This document shows, piece after piece, positions 1 to 7,561 of a DNA stretch of 12,986 bases; the stretch's first letter is position 1, and each line of letters starts with the position of its first letter. The notes under the pieces are model-generated. The model ran no database searches, was not told where the DNA came from, and saw only the letters and a program-made list of their open reading frames with translations. This DNA comes from Flavobacteriaceae bacterium UBA6231 (GTDB lineage Bacteria; Bacteroidota; Bacteroidia; Flavobacteriales; Flavobacteriaceae). Made by a program: the position numbers and the translations under genes. The stretch lies in assembly GCA_002441545.1 (NCBI GenBank), contig DJWL01000117.1, forward strand, positions 5,521-18,506, in the 5' to 3' direction.

Positions 1-1
1 G

Positions 2-1489
2 ATAGCTTTAACAGATGAAACAAACGAAATTGATGTTGCAGCAGAAATTAAAATCAAATTTAATAAAGCAATAAAGGATTTTTATCTTGATTTGGTATCA
101 AAACAATCAGATAATACAGGAATGGCAGTCGAATCTGTTATGGAAAACAATCAACCTATTTCCTTTTCACAAAATAGTAATCAACTTTTAATGAACATAA
201 GTCTATCTAAGGCTAACGAATTAAGAACTTATGTTATAAAGTACAAAGGCATTCCTGCAGATGGATTAATTATTTCAAAAAACAAATTTGGTGATAGAAC
301 TTTTTTCGGTGATAATTGGCCAGATAGAGCTAAAAACTGGTTGCCAGTAGTTGATCATCCTTCAGATAAAGCTACTGTTGAATGGGATATTACAGCACCT
401 TCTCATTACCAAACCATAGGAGGCGGTTTAATGATAGAGAGAACAAATATTGATGATAAAACTACCTTAACTCGTTGGAAAATGGACACGCCAATCCCTA
501 CAAAAGTTATGGTAATTGGTGTAGCGCGATTTGCTATTGAAAATCTGGAAGAAATATATAACATTCCTGTTTCTTCATGGGTGTATCCTCAAGATAGAGA
601 TAAAGGGTTTAAAGATTATGCCTTAGCACTTCCAATACTTGATTTTATGATTAATCATGTTGGTCCTTATCCTTTTGATAAGCTAGCCAATGTGCAGTCA
701 AAAACACTTTATGGTGGTATGGAAAATGCAGGAAACATTTTTTACAACGAAAACAGTATTACAGGTAATGGTGATTATGAAGCTGTTATAGCTCATGAAA
801 TAGCACATCAATGGTTTGGCGATTCTGCCTCAGAACGAAATTGGTATCACGTTTGGTTAAGCGAAGGTTTTGCAACCTATTTTGAAAATCTTTTTTATGA
901 AAATGAATATGGGCGAGATTCATTTGTTAAAAAAATGAAAGAAGATAGAGAGAAAGCTATAAGATATTCAAAGCAAAGTCAATCACCTATTGTTGATACC
1001 ACTATTACTGATTATTTACAACTATTAAGTCCGAATACTTATGAAAAAGCAAGTTGGGTTTTACATATGCTAAGAAAAGATCTAGGCGATGAATTATTCT
1101 GGAAGGGCATTAAAAAATATTATGTTACATACAAATACAATAATGCTTTATCTGAAGATTTTCAACGAGTTATAGAGGAAATTTCAAGTAAAAATTTAAA
1201 TAGTTATTTTAAACAATGGTTATATCAGTCAGGTCATCCAAAACTTGATATTTCATGGAATGCAAATAATGATTTAATTATTGAAATTAAACAAATTCAA
1301 GATAATATTTTCACGTTTCCTATTGATATGAAAATTTATTTTGAAGATGGAAGTTCTACTATTGAAACTATTTCTGTGTCTAATAAAAATCAAAAAGTAA
1401 GTTTTCCTATATCAAAAAACATCATTTCCGTAGAACCAGATCCTAATACTTGGTTGTTTTTTGAATTGAACTCTTTAAAACAAATCTGA
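2..1489 (+). CDS. M1 family metallo-aminopeptidase, N-terminus outside the window
   Basis: Zinc-dependent peptidase that would remove N-terminal residues from peptides. The frame is open from base 2 with no stop, so the gene begins upstream; the TTG at 92 is internal. Counting residues from base 2, the exopeptidase motif GGMEN is at 238-242. The zinc site HEIAH is at 265-269, with the third ligand Glu288 exactly 18 residues later (HExxHx18E). A Tyr347 in a YEKASW context fits the catalytic tyrosine of the family. All catalytic parts are therefore present. The roughly 100 residues after the catalytic helices form a short tail, so this is a compact M1 enzyme and not the long PepN type. Any signal peptide would lie in the missing part, so location is unknown. 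It is followed by 105 non-coding bases before the carbonic anhydrase gene, so co-transcription is uncertain. Confidence 0.93.
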   Translation: MALTDETNEIDVAAEIKIKFNKAIKDFYLDLVSKQSDNTGMAVESVMENNQPISFSQNSNQLLMNISLSKANELRTYVIKYKGIPADGLIISKNKFGDRTFFGDNWPDRAKNWLPVVDHPSDKATVEWDITAPSHYQTIGGGLMIERTNIDDKTTLTRWKMDTPIPTKVMVIGVARFAIENLEEIYNIPVSSWVYPQDRDKGFKDYALALPILDFMINHVGPYPFDKLANVQSKTLYGGMENAGNIFYNENSITGNGDYEAVIAHEIAHQWFGDSASERNWYHVWLSEGFATYFENLFYENEYGRDSFVKKMKEDREKAIRYSKQSQSPIVDTTITDYLQLLSPNTYEKASWVLHMLRKDLGDELFWKGIKKYYVTYKYNNALSEDFQRVIEEISSKNLNSYFKQWLYQSGHPKLDISWNANNDLIIEIKQIQDNIFTFPIDMKIYFEDGSSTIETISVSNKNQKVSFPISKNIISVEPDPNTWLFFELNSLKQI

Positions 1490-1594
1490 ATATTTTAATT
1501 ATATGATGAAAGTCAATTTTTAGATTGCAGAAATTTGATAATTTTATTCGTTGAAAGACAAAATATCTTTTATAAAATTTAAATAGATTTTAAT

Positions 1595-2380
1595 ATGAAT
1601 AAAATATTTTCAACAATTCTATTCTTAGCGTTAATTTCGATGATTTCTTGTAAAAATCAAGAGAAAAGTGAAGTGATTACAAAAACAGAAGATCATAAAC
1701 ATTGGAGTTATCAAGGAGAAACATCACCAGAACATTGGATTGAAATTGAAAAAAATTCTGATTGTGATGGAAAAAGACAATCACCTATTAACATTATTGA
1801 TATTAACACAATATCTGTAGATTCTGCCGAAACTTTAAAAATACTTTACACGCCAGAAACTATATTAAACAAAGTTGAAAACAACGGGCATTCTATTCAA
1901 TTTAACTTTAATTCTGGAGATTCTATATCTTATAATAATGAGATTTATCATTTAAAACAAATACATTTTCATGAGTCTTCTGAACATATTGTTAATGGAG
2001 TTAAATATCCTGCAGAAATACATTTAGTTCATCAAAGTGATTCAAAAAAACTTACTGTATTAGGTATCTTATGTATGGAAGGACATGAAAGCCAATTATT
2101 TGAGTTTTTTGAAAGTTTTTTACCAATAGAAGGTGGTCAGTTTAAAAAAATAGATAAAGCCATTGACTTGTTGAATTTATTTCCAGAAGATAAATCATTT
2201 TATTCCTATAGAGGTTCATTAACAACACCACCATGTACAGAAAATGTTAGTTGGATTGTATTTAAACAGCCTATAATAATTTCGTTAGAAGAAGTTTTAA
2301 AGCTTAAGGATAATATGCCAATTAATAATTATAGAAATGAGCAACCTATAAATGATAGAAAGGTTTATTATAATTATTAG
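1595..2380 (+). CDS. Alpha-class carbonic anhydrase, lipoprotein
   Basis: Interconverts CO2 and bicarbonate outside the cytoplasm. Residues 1-18 form a signal peptide ending in MIS-Cys19, which fits a lipoprotein cleavage site, so the mature enzyme is probably anchored to a membrane. The alpha-class fold is clear. The zinc ligands are His124, His126 (HFH) and His143 (AEIHLVH). The proton shuttle is His99 (NNGH), and the Thr of SLTTPP is at 210. Cys57 and Cys214 sit where bacterial alpha enzymes form their conserved disulfide, as expected for an exported protein. The length (261) is normal for the family with a signal peptide. The gene ends only 7 bases before the stop of the convergent NYN gene, with no hairpin between them, so the two transcripts probably overlap. 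Function is secure; physiological use (pH control, carbon supply) is not shown. Confidence 0.95.
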   Translation: MNKIFSTILFLALISMISCKNQEKSEVITKTEDHKHWSYQGETSPEHWIEIEKNSDCDGKRQSPINIIDINTISVDSAETLKILYTPETILNKVENNGHSIQFNFNSGDSISYNNEIYHLKQIHFHESSEHIVNGVKYPAEIHLVHQSDSKKLTVLGILCMEGHESQLFEFFESFLPIEGGQFKKIDKAIDLLNLFPEDKSFYSYRGSLTTPPCTENVSWIVFKQPIIISLEEVLKLKDNMPINNYRNEQPINDRKVYYNY

Positions 2381-2387
2381 GAGTGGT

Positions 2388-3116
2388 TTATTTATTTCTA
2401 ACGTAAATCAGTTTAAATCTTCCGTTGCTTTGGTCTCTTTGCTCAGTTTCAAAAATATCCAACGATTTAAATAATGGGGTTAATTTTTCAAAGCCAAAGT
2501 TTCTTGCATCAAAATTGGGCTGTTTTTTAAGAATAAGTGACCCAACATCGCCTAAAAATGCCCATCCATCTTCATCTGCTGCATCAGAAACCGAAGTTTT
2601 AAGCATCCTAATTACTTTTGGCGTAATATTATACAAGTTTGTTTTTACAGTTTTTCCACCAGCTTCAGATTTTTCTTCATAAGTTTTTAAAATCTCTAGA
2701 TAAATAAATTTATCGCAGGCAACAATAAATGGGTCTGGTGTTTTCTTTTCACCAATTCCATAAACTTGCAATCCGGCTTCACGCAAACGTGTTGCTAATT
2801 TTGTAAAATCACTATCTGATGAAGCCAAACAAAACGCATCAACTTTATTGGAATATAAAATATCCATAGCATCAATTATCATAGCTGAATCTGTAGCGTT
2901 CTTTCCAGTAGTATAGCTGTATTGTTGTACTGGACTTATGGCATTTTCAAGTAATACCCCTTTCCATTTAGCTAAATGAGGTTTAGTCCAGTCTCCGTAA
3001 ATTCTTTTTATAGTTGGTGTGCCGTATTTGGCAATTTCTTCCATCATTTCAGTAATGTACCTTGATGGAATATTATCTCCATCTATTAAAACGGCTATTT
3101 TTGTATCTTTTATCAT
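2388..3116 (-). CDS. NYN domain protein with C-terminal LOTUS/OST-HTH domain (putative RNA nuclease)
   Basis: The N-terminal part (about 5-142) is a NYN domain, a PIN-like fold that in characterised relatives cuts RNA. Its acidic residues are visible: Asp12 and Asp14 in LIDGDN, Asp76 in NATDSAM, and Asp101 and Asp103 in SSDSDF. Residues 164-240 resemble a LOTUS (OST-HTH) domain, an RNA-binding winged helix, with the pattern LGDVGSLILKKQPNFD followed by NFGFEKLTPLF. A Ser/Glu/Lys-rich linker (145-160) joins the two. It is the last gene of the minus-strand block, 89 bases after the acyltransferase stop, so it may also have its own promoter. I could not find a convincing TAnnTTTG box in that gap. 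The domains are clear; the RNA target and the physiological role are unknown. Confidence 0.88.
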   Translation of the reverse strand: MIKDTKIAVLIDGDNIPSRYITEMMEEIAKYGTPTIKRIYGDWTKPHLAKWKGVLLENAISPVQQYSYTTGKNATDSAMIIDAMDILYSNKVDAFCLASSDSDFTKLATRLREAGLQVYGIGEKKTPDPFIVACDKFIYLEILKTYEEKSEAGGKTVKTNLYNITPKVIRMLKTSVSDAADEDGWAFLGDVGSLILKKQPNFDARNFGFEKLTPLFKSLDIFETEQRDQSNGRFKLIYVRNK

Positions 3117-3205
3117 ATCTGTTAAAGGTAGTAAATAGATTTATAGTATAGCCTTATTTATGTGCTAAGAATTAAAACACTAATTTTTTTCTTTTGAAGC
3201 TTTTT

Positions 3206-3754
3206 TTATGAATATTCTGGAATTTTACCCTTTACACCTTTAAAAAATGCATGCATGAATTCAAAATCTTTTTCAATATCATCTGTTGGATAGAAAGGCT
3301 CTGAGATTTTATTTTGTTTATTTTCAAAATCAAAAGTGAACATAATGATAGGTACTTTAGCTTCTTTTGCTATATAATAAAATCCTGTTCGCCATTTATT
3401 TACTTTTTTTCTTGTTCCTTCTGGAGACATAGCCATTCTAAACTCATCTCTATCTTGAAAAAGTTTTGCAATTGCTTGTACTTTATTTTCTTTAGTATGC
3501 CTATCAATTGGAGCGCCTCCTAAAATTCTGAAAAGCCATCCTATTGGAAATACAAACAATTCTTTTTTTCCAACAAAATTTGTTTTTACATTTAATACAG
3601 AACGCAGTAAAACACCCATATAAAAATCGTGCCAACTGGTATGCGGTGCAGCTATAATTACTGCTTTTTTTATAGAGTCCTTTGATATATTTGTGTTACC
3701 AACAACGTTCCATCCTAAAAGCTTAAAATAGATAAATTTGGATAGCCATTGCAT
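3206..3754 (-). CDS. PlsC-like 1-acyl-glycerol-3-phosphate acyltransferase family protein
   Basis: A small (182 aa) membrane-associated acyltransferase of the PlsC/LPLAT superfamily, which moves fatty acyl groups onto glycerophosphate-type acceptors. The catalytic HX4D motif is His38-Asp43 (PHTSWHD). The substrate-binding PEGTR motif is at 111-115 and the hydrophobic VPIIMF at 134-139. Around position 80 lies GGAPIDR, the second block of the family. No long N-terminal membrane anchor is seen beyond a hydrophobic first 15 residues. It is shorter than typical PlsC (about 240 aa) and belongs to a subgroup whose acceptor is not known; other lipids or ornithine-lipid-like acceptors are possible. 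Its ATG lies 1 base past the stop of the upstream KdnB-type gene, so the two are surely co-transcribed and probably translationally coupled. Confidence 0.87.
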   Translation of the reverse strand: MQWLSKFIYFKLLGWNVVGNTNISKDSIKKAVIIAAPHTSWHDFYMGVLLRSVLNVKTNFVGKKELFVFPIGWLFRILGGAPIDRHTKENKVQAIAKLFQDRDEFRMAMSPEGTRKKVNKWRTGFYYIAKEAKVPIIMFTFDFENKQNKISEPFYPTDDIEKDFEFMHAFFKGVKGKIPEYS

Positions 3755-3755
3755 A

Positions 3756-4835
3756 TTACATTTTTTGGTATAAGTGTTTTAACTTTTCTCGGGTAATCGT
3801 TTTTTTCCAGTGTTTACCTAATGCATTTTCCCAAAGAGGTTCTAAACTTAGTGAAATATTTATCATTACGTCAAATTCAGAATCGTCTAAGTTAGCACAA
3901 ATACCTTTAGGCAATTCAATATGATGCTTCTTTTTCATGGCTTTAAAAAGAGCTACGCCTTCTGGATAAAATTCTTCTAAATGATCAAATACAATACAAT
4001 TGCCAATACCATGTTTTATTCCTAATAAATATGACAATCCATAACTCATAGCGTGAGCGACTCCAACTTGAGAATAAGCGATACTCATACCTCCATGCCA
4101 TGAAGCCATCATTAATTTATCTTGTGACTCGGTTTCAGACATGTCACCCAAAAATATTTCTTTGCAAAGTTGTAACGATATATCTCCATAACTTTGACTA
4201 AATGAGTTTAAATAACTCCCAGTTAATGATTCTATACAATGAATATAACAATCCATTCCTGTATAAAACCATTGGTTTTTTGGAACATCTTTGGTTAACT
4301 CTGGATCTAATATAACCTGGTCAAAGGGTGTGAAATCTGAATTTATACCTAGTTTCATTTCTGGCCCAGTTAGTACGGTTGTTCTAGAAACTTCAGCACC
4401 AGTACCTGAGATTGTTGGAATACCAACATGATAAATTGCAGGGTTTTTAACTAAATCCCAACCTTGATAATCTTTGGCTTCACCTTCATTCGTTAACATG
4501 ATGGCGACTGCTTTAGCCAAGTCTAATAAGGTACCACCACCAATACCAATAATACCAGATGTACCTTGTCTTGAGGTTAATATTATATCTTCAACTAAAC
4601 TGTCAACCTGTGATGTTTTTGGTTCTTCTTTTGCTGAAATATATATTACTTTATCTTCATAAGCTAATGGTATTCTTGAGGTTAACCATGCGTTACCTTT
4701 AAAAACATCATCAACCAAAAAAATAAATGGGGCATTTACATTTAATCGTTTTGGGGATATTATTTCACTTAATTGATTGAAACTACCTCTGCCAAAAATA
4801 ACTCTTGGCACCATTGGAAAGTTTTTATAACTCAT
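3756..4835 (-). CDS. kdnB: Iron-containing alcohol dehydrogenase, probable Kdo 8-oxidase (KdnB type)
   Basis: Group III metal-dependent alcohol dehydrogenase. The nucleotide site IGIGGGTLLDLAK spans 96-108 and the second block IPTISGTGAE 139-148. The four metal ligands are Asp195, His199, His261 and His275, with the DxxxH and H-x13-H spacing of the family. In Shewanella oneidensis the family member KdnB oxidises Kdo at C8 to an aldehyde, which KdnA then aminates to 8-amino-Kdo. The assignment to KdnB here rests on the overall look of the N-terminus (YKNFPMVPRVIFGRGSF) and on kdsB three genes upstream in the same array. The specific substrate is inferred; the dehydrogenase family is certain. 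No KdnA-like aminotransferase is in the window. It lies 48 bases after the CAT-like gene and 1 base before the acyltransferase gene. Confidence 0.85.
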   Translation of the reverse strand: MSYKNFPMVPRVIFGRGSFNQLSEIISPKRLNVNAPFIFLVDDVFKGNAWLTSRIPLAYEDKVIYISAKEEPKTSQVDSLVEDIILTSRQGTSGIIGIGGGTLLDLAKAVAIMLTNEGEAKDYQGWDLVKNPAIYHVGIPTISGTGAEVSRTTVLTGPEMKLGINSDFTPFDQVILDPELTKDVPKNQWFYTGMDCYIHCIESLTGSYLNSFSQSYGDISLQLCKEIFLGDMSETESQDKLMMASWHGGMSIAYSQVGVAHAMSYGLSYLLGIKHGIGNCIVFDHLEEFYPEGVALFKAMKKKHHIELPKGICANLDDSEFDVMINISLSLEPLWENALGKHWKKTITREKLKHLYQKM

Positions 4836-4883
4836 TTAATATATTTTCTTTTACACAAAGTAAAATTAGTATTATTTTAAAAT

Positions 4884-5501
4884 TTAAGCATTCAAAAATT
4901 CTTGAAATTTTTCTGAAAACAAGCCAATATCATAACCATCTACTAACGCATGGTTTACACTAATTGATACATTCATTAAAAAATCATTATTTACTTTACT
5001 TGCTTTACTGAAAGCAATTTTTGGAACCGAGTCAAACGAAGTTGATATAGGTTCTTTATGACCTAAAAAATTTAACCAAGGCATTGCAGAACAATGAATA
5101 CAGTCTAACCCATTTTTTGGTGGAAATAAATCATTTGATGAATTAATTCGTTTTTTTTCTGATTCAATATTTTTTATAAATACGCTTAAATCAGAATTAA
5201 AATCAATAAACGAAAAACCAAACGTATTATTTTCTCTCATGATAGTTGCTGATGCATGAATAACTTCAAATTTAACAATGTTATCTTCCAATATTCTTAA
5301 TTTTAAAGCCTTTACAGCATTAATTGCTTTCATACAATCATGCAAATATTTACCAAAAAAACTAAGATTGTTGTTTTTTGAAAATTGATAGGCTTTAGTA
5401 ACATTAAAAGGAATAGTAACAGCAAAATATGGGTCTGTTAAACCTTTAAAATGTTCAAAATGTTGTTTTCTATTCCAAGTATTAATATCTAAAACCTTCA
5501 T
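4884..5501 (-). CDS. CAT-like O-acetyltransferase (chloramphenicol acetyltransferase superfamily)
   Basis: A 205-residue protein of the trimeric chloramphenicol acetyltransferase fold, which uses acetyl-CoA. It opens with the family signature around DINTWNRKQHFEHF (5-18) and ends with the active-site block VNHALVDGYD, giving catalytic His184 and the structural Asp188. The residue before the catalytic His is Asn where resistance enzymes have His. The region PWLNFLGH (141-148) lacks the serine-containing TSF that classical enzymes have after PWxxF. These departures and its place between a HAD hydrolase and a KdnB-type enzyme argue for a housekeeping acceptor, perhaps a sugar or lipid precursor, and not for antibiotic resistance. 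Its start is 1 base from the HAD stop. Family is well supported; substrate is unknown. Confidence 0.85.
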   Translation of the reverse strand: MKVLDINTWNRKQHFEHFKGLTDPYFAVTIPFNVTKAYQFSKNNNLSFFGKYLHDCMKAINAVKALKLRILEDNIVKFEVIHASATIMRENNTFGFSFIDFNSDLSVFIKNIESEKKRINSSNDLFPPKNGLDCIHCSAMPWLNFLGHKEPISTSFDSVPKIAFSKASKVNNDFLMNVSISVNHALVDGYDIGLFSEKFQEFLNA

Positions 5502-5502
5502 A

Positions 5503-6207
5503 CTAATTCAAAAAATTTAAAACTTCTCTTAAACTACTAATGGTTTTATAGGTTTTGCCATTAGTTTCTTTTTCACTTACTTGTTCATGAGCCCATGTGG
5601 TATGAAAAGGCACATGAATAGCATGAGCATTTAAATGTACCAACGGTAAAATATCTGATTTTAAAGAATTTCCTATCATTAAAAATTCAGAAGGTTTAAT
5701 GTCTAAATGATTTAAAAGTTTAGAATAATTAACATCTTGTTTATCACTCATGACTTCTATATGATGGAAATAATCAGTTAATCCGGATTTTTCTAGTTTA
5801 CGTTCTTGGTCAAGTAAATCACCTTTAGTAGCTAATATTAATCGGTATTTTTTTGATAATTCCTTAAGAACATCTTCTACTCCATCAAGCAGTTCAACTG
5901 GTTTTTCCAACATATTCTTACCAATATTTAAAATAGATTGAATGGTTTTTTGAGAGACATTGTAATTAGATATCTCTAAAGCCATTTCAACCATAGATAA
6001 AGCAAATGCTTTTACTCCATAGCCATATAATGGAAGATTTTTCATTTCCATTTTAAATAATTCCTGGTCGGTTTTATTTGGGGTTTCATACTCAGCCATT
6101 AAATTACAAAACTCTATTTCAGCTTCCCTAAAATAAGTTTCGTTAACCCACAATGTATCATCGGCATCGAAACCAATAACTTTTATATGTTTATAGTCTA
6201 TTTCCAT
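5503..6207 (-). CDS. HAD family hydrolase with C1-type cap
   Basis: Haloacid dehalogenase superfamily phosphatase. Motif I is DADDT at 14-18 with nucleophile Asp14 and acid Asp16. Motif II is ATKGD with Thr127. Motif IV is GNSLKSDI at 179-186 with Asp185. The motif III lysine is Lys156 or Lys163, undecided by eye. About 100 residues between motifs I and II form an inserted helical cap, so it acts on a small phosphorylated molecule. This cap and the length (234) rule out KdsC, the capless Kdo-8-phosphate phosphatase, although the gene overlaps kdsB by 10 bases and must be translated with it. The pattern is closest to the YjjG/phosphoglycolate phosphatase-like group. Substrate unknown. Confidence 0.88.
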   Translation of the reverse strand: MEIDYKHIKVIGFDADDTLWVNETYFREAEIEFCNLMAEYETPNKTDQELFKMEMKNLPLYGYGVKAFALSMVEMALEISNYNVSQKTIQSILNIGKNMLEKPVELLDGVEDVLKELSKKYRLILATKGDLLDQERKLEKSGLTDYFHHIEVMSDKQDVNYSKLLNHLDIKPSEFLMIGNSLKSDILPLVHLNAHAIHVPFHTTWAHEQVSEKETNGKTYKTISSLREVLNFLN

Positions 6208-6926
6208 AGTTTTTTTGCGCGTTCTAAATCTTCTGGCGTATCAATTTCTACACCTTGAACATCTGTTTCAACCATTTTAATGCGTTTACCATACTCTAAA
6301 TACCTAATACATTCTATTTTTTCAGAAGCTTCTAATTTTAACATAGGTAAGTGATAAAAATCTAAAATGGCTTCTTTTCTAAAAGCATAAACTCCTTTGT
6401 GTTTGTAGTATTTTACGTCAATATTTTTATCTCGTGGATATGGAATTGGACTTCTTGAAAAATACAAAGCAAAATTATTTTTGTCCACAATAACCTTTAC
6501 TGTATTAGGATTACTGATTTCATCCCAATCTGTAATATGAACCATTAAAGATGCTAAATCAATTTTTTTATCATGGTCATCCTTAAAAACTTCAATCAAT
6601 TTTTTTAATGACTCCTTCTCAGTAAAAGGTTCATCTCCTTGGACATTGATAACGATGTCAATATCTAAAAACTCAACGGCTTCTGCAATTCTGTCACTAC
6701 CACATTCATGCTCTTTAATACTCATCATGGCTTTACCTCCATTATTTACAATTTCATCATAAATAATTTTGCTGTCGGTTACAACAAGTACATCATCAAA
6801 TAAGTTTGTTGCAACAGTAGCTTCATAAGTACGAACAATAACGCTTTTTCCACCAAGGTCTTGCATTAATTTTCCAGGGAAACGAGATGCACTGTATCGT
6901 GCAGGAATCATTGAGATTATTTTCAT
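6198..6926 (-). CDS. kdsB: 3-deoxy-manno-octulosonate cytidylyltransferase (CMP-Kdo synthetase)
   Basis: Activates Kdo (or 8-amino-Kdo in organisms that make it) with CTP to the CMP sugar for lipopolysaccharide inner-core assembly in the cytoplasm. Motifs from the ATG at 6926: PARYSASRFPGK (8-19), the CTP-binding loop; HECGSDRIAE (73-82), corresponding to the HxSGTDR/ER block; QGDEP (96-100) with metal-binding Asp98; SRSPIPYPRD (157-166); HKGVYAFR (176-183), the HLGIYGYR block; and IDTPEDLE (228-235) with the second metal Asp. A TTG directly precedes this ATG in frame at 6929; I chose the ATG. Length about 242, normal. A TAnnTTTG box lies upstream at 6950-6957, so the gene may also be transcribed from its own promoter. 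Whether the preferred substrate is Kdo or its 8-amino form cannot be read from the sequence. Confidence 0.96.
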   Translation of the reverse strand: MKIISMIPARYSASRFPGKLMQDLGGKSVIVRTYEATVATNLFDDVLVVTDSKIIYDEIVNNGGKAMMSIKEHECGSDRIAEAVEFLDIDIVINVQGDEPFTEKESLKKLIEVFKDDHDKKIDLASLMVHITDWDEISNPNTVKVIVDKNNFALYFSRSPIPYPRDKNIDVKYYKHKGVYAFRKEAILDFYHLPMLKLEASEKIECIRYLEYGKRIKMVETDVQGVEIDTPEDLERAKKLWK

Positions 6927-6949
6927 CAAATTTTAAATCAAATCAGTTT

Positions 6950-6957
6950 CAAAAATA
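6950..6957 (-). promoter_or_regulatory. Possible -7 promoter box for kdsB
   Basis: On the minus strand the 8-mer TATTTTTG matches the Bacteroidota -7 consensus TAnnTTTG. It lies 23 bases from the kdsB ATG, in the 48-base gap after the DUF4126 gene. The upstream -33 TTG is not clear: a GGTTAAA sequence lies at a workable distance but has TTA where TTG is expected. In such AT-rich DNA a match can arise by chance. Confidence 0.35.
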
Positions 6958-6974
6958 TAATAATTTATAGGAAT

Positions 6975-7541
6975 TTAACCTTTAGGCGTCTTAAACTTTT
7001 TATAAAACCTAAAAATAATTAACAGAATAAGGACTACTAAAATTGCAGCAAAAAGTGGAAGTATTATTGAAACTAAAGAGATTATAAAAGCTGTTCCAGT
7101 TTCAACTGTTGAAACAATTGGATTACCAATTCCTCCAGTTGTTACAGTTGAAGTTAACCTTGCAGCGCTTGAAGTAGATGATATGGCTGCTGCGGTTCCT
7201 CCACCAGCAATTATAGCTAAGGCCCAAGTTATTTCTGGGCTTAAATTAACTACTGTAGAAAGCATAACTACTGTACCAGCAAACGCTGCTAACGGAACCG
7301 CTATACTATCTAATAAATTATCAATATATGGTATGAAATAAGCAAAAATTTCAACCAATGTTGCAACTCCTAAAATGATTAATGCAGAAAGACTTCCTAT
7401 CCACTGCCAAGATTCATTCAAATCTAAAATATCGAAATATGAAGATAAACTTAGCGCAAACAATGGCAAGAATACCCTGAAACCAACAGAAGCCGCTAAT
7501 CCAATTCCTAAACAAATACTTATTATTGTTTCTAAATTCAT
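6975..7541 (-). CDS. DUF4126 family integral membrane protein
   Basis: A 188-residue, very hydrophobic protein of the DUF4126 family, function unknown. Hydrophobic segments lie at about 5-30, 48-70, 78-100, 103-120 and 150-178. Family hallmarks visible are GFRVFLPL (20-27) in the first segment, YFIPYIDNLLD (68-78) after the second, a glycine/alanine/serine-rich stretch GGGTAAAISSTSSAAR (113-128) and GNPIVSTVETG (139-149). It ends in a short basic cytoplasmic-looking tail (FRFYKKFKTPKG). It lies 20 bases after the helicase gene and 48 before kdsB, so it is in the same block, but nothing ties it to Kdo chemistry. Some relatives have been suggested to be transport-like proteins; I see no direct evidence here. 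Confidence 0.85.
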   Translation of the reverse strand: MNLETIISICLGIGLAASVGFRVFLPLFALSLSSYFDILDLNESWQWIGSLSALIILGVATLVEIFAYFIPYIDNLLDSIAVPLAAFAGTVVMLSTVVNLSPEITWALAIIAGGGTAAAISSTSSAARLTSTVTTGGIGNPIVSTVETGTAFIISLVSIILPLFAAILVVLILLIIFRFYKKFKTPKG

Positions 7542-7561
7542 TTTTTAAAGATAATTAAAAA

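Noticed and set aside
92..1489. TTG at 92 as the start of the M1 aminopeptidase
   Set aside because: The same frame is open to the left edge and reads as coding, and the N-terminal beta domain of the family would be missing; the gene begins outside the window.
2425..2682. Open frame on the strand opposite the NYN gene
   Set aside because: It lies wholly inside a well-supported gene, has no recognisable motif and is the kind of mirror frame common in AT-rich DNA. The same applies to the frames at 3314-3523, 4474-4662, 8739-8969, 9363-9617 and 12071-12301.
4884..5501. Acquired chloramphenicol resistance gene
   Set aside because: Base composition matches the neighbours, it is embedded in a tight housekeeping array, there is no mobile element nearby, and active-site surroundings differ from resistance enzymes.
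5503..6207. KdsC (Kdo-8-phosphate phosphatase) as the identity of the HAD protein
   Set aside because: KdsC has no cap domain and about 170-180 residues; this protein has a cap of roughly 100 residues and 234 in total.
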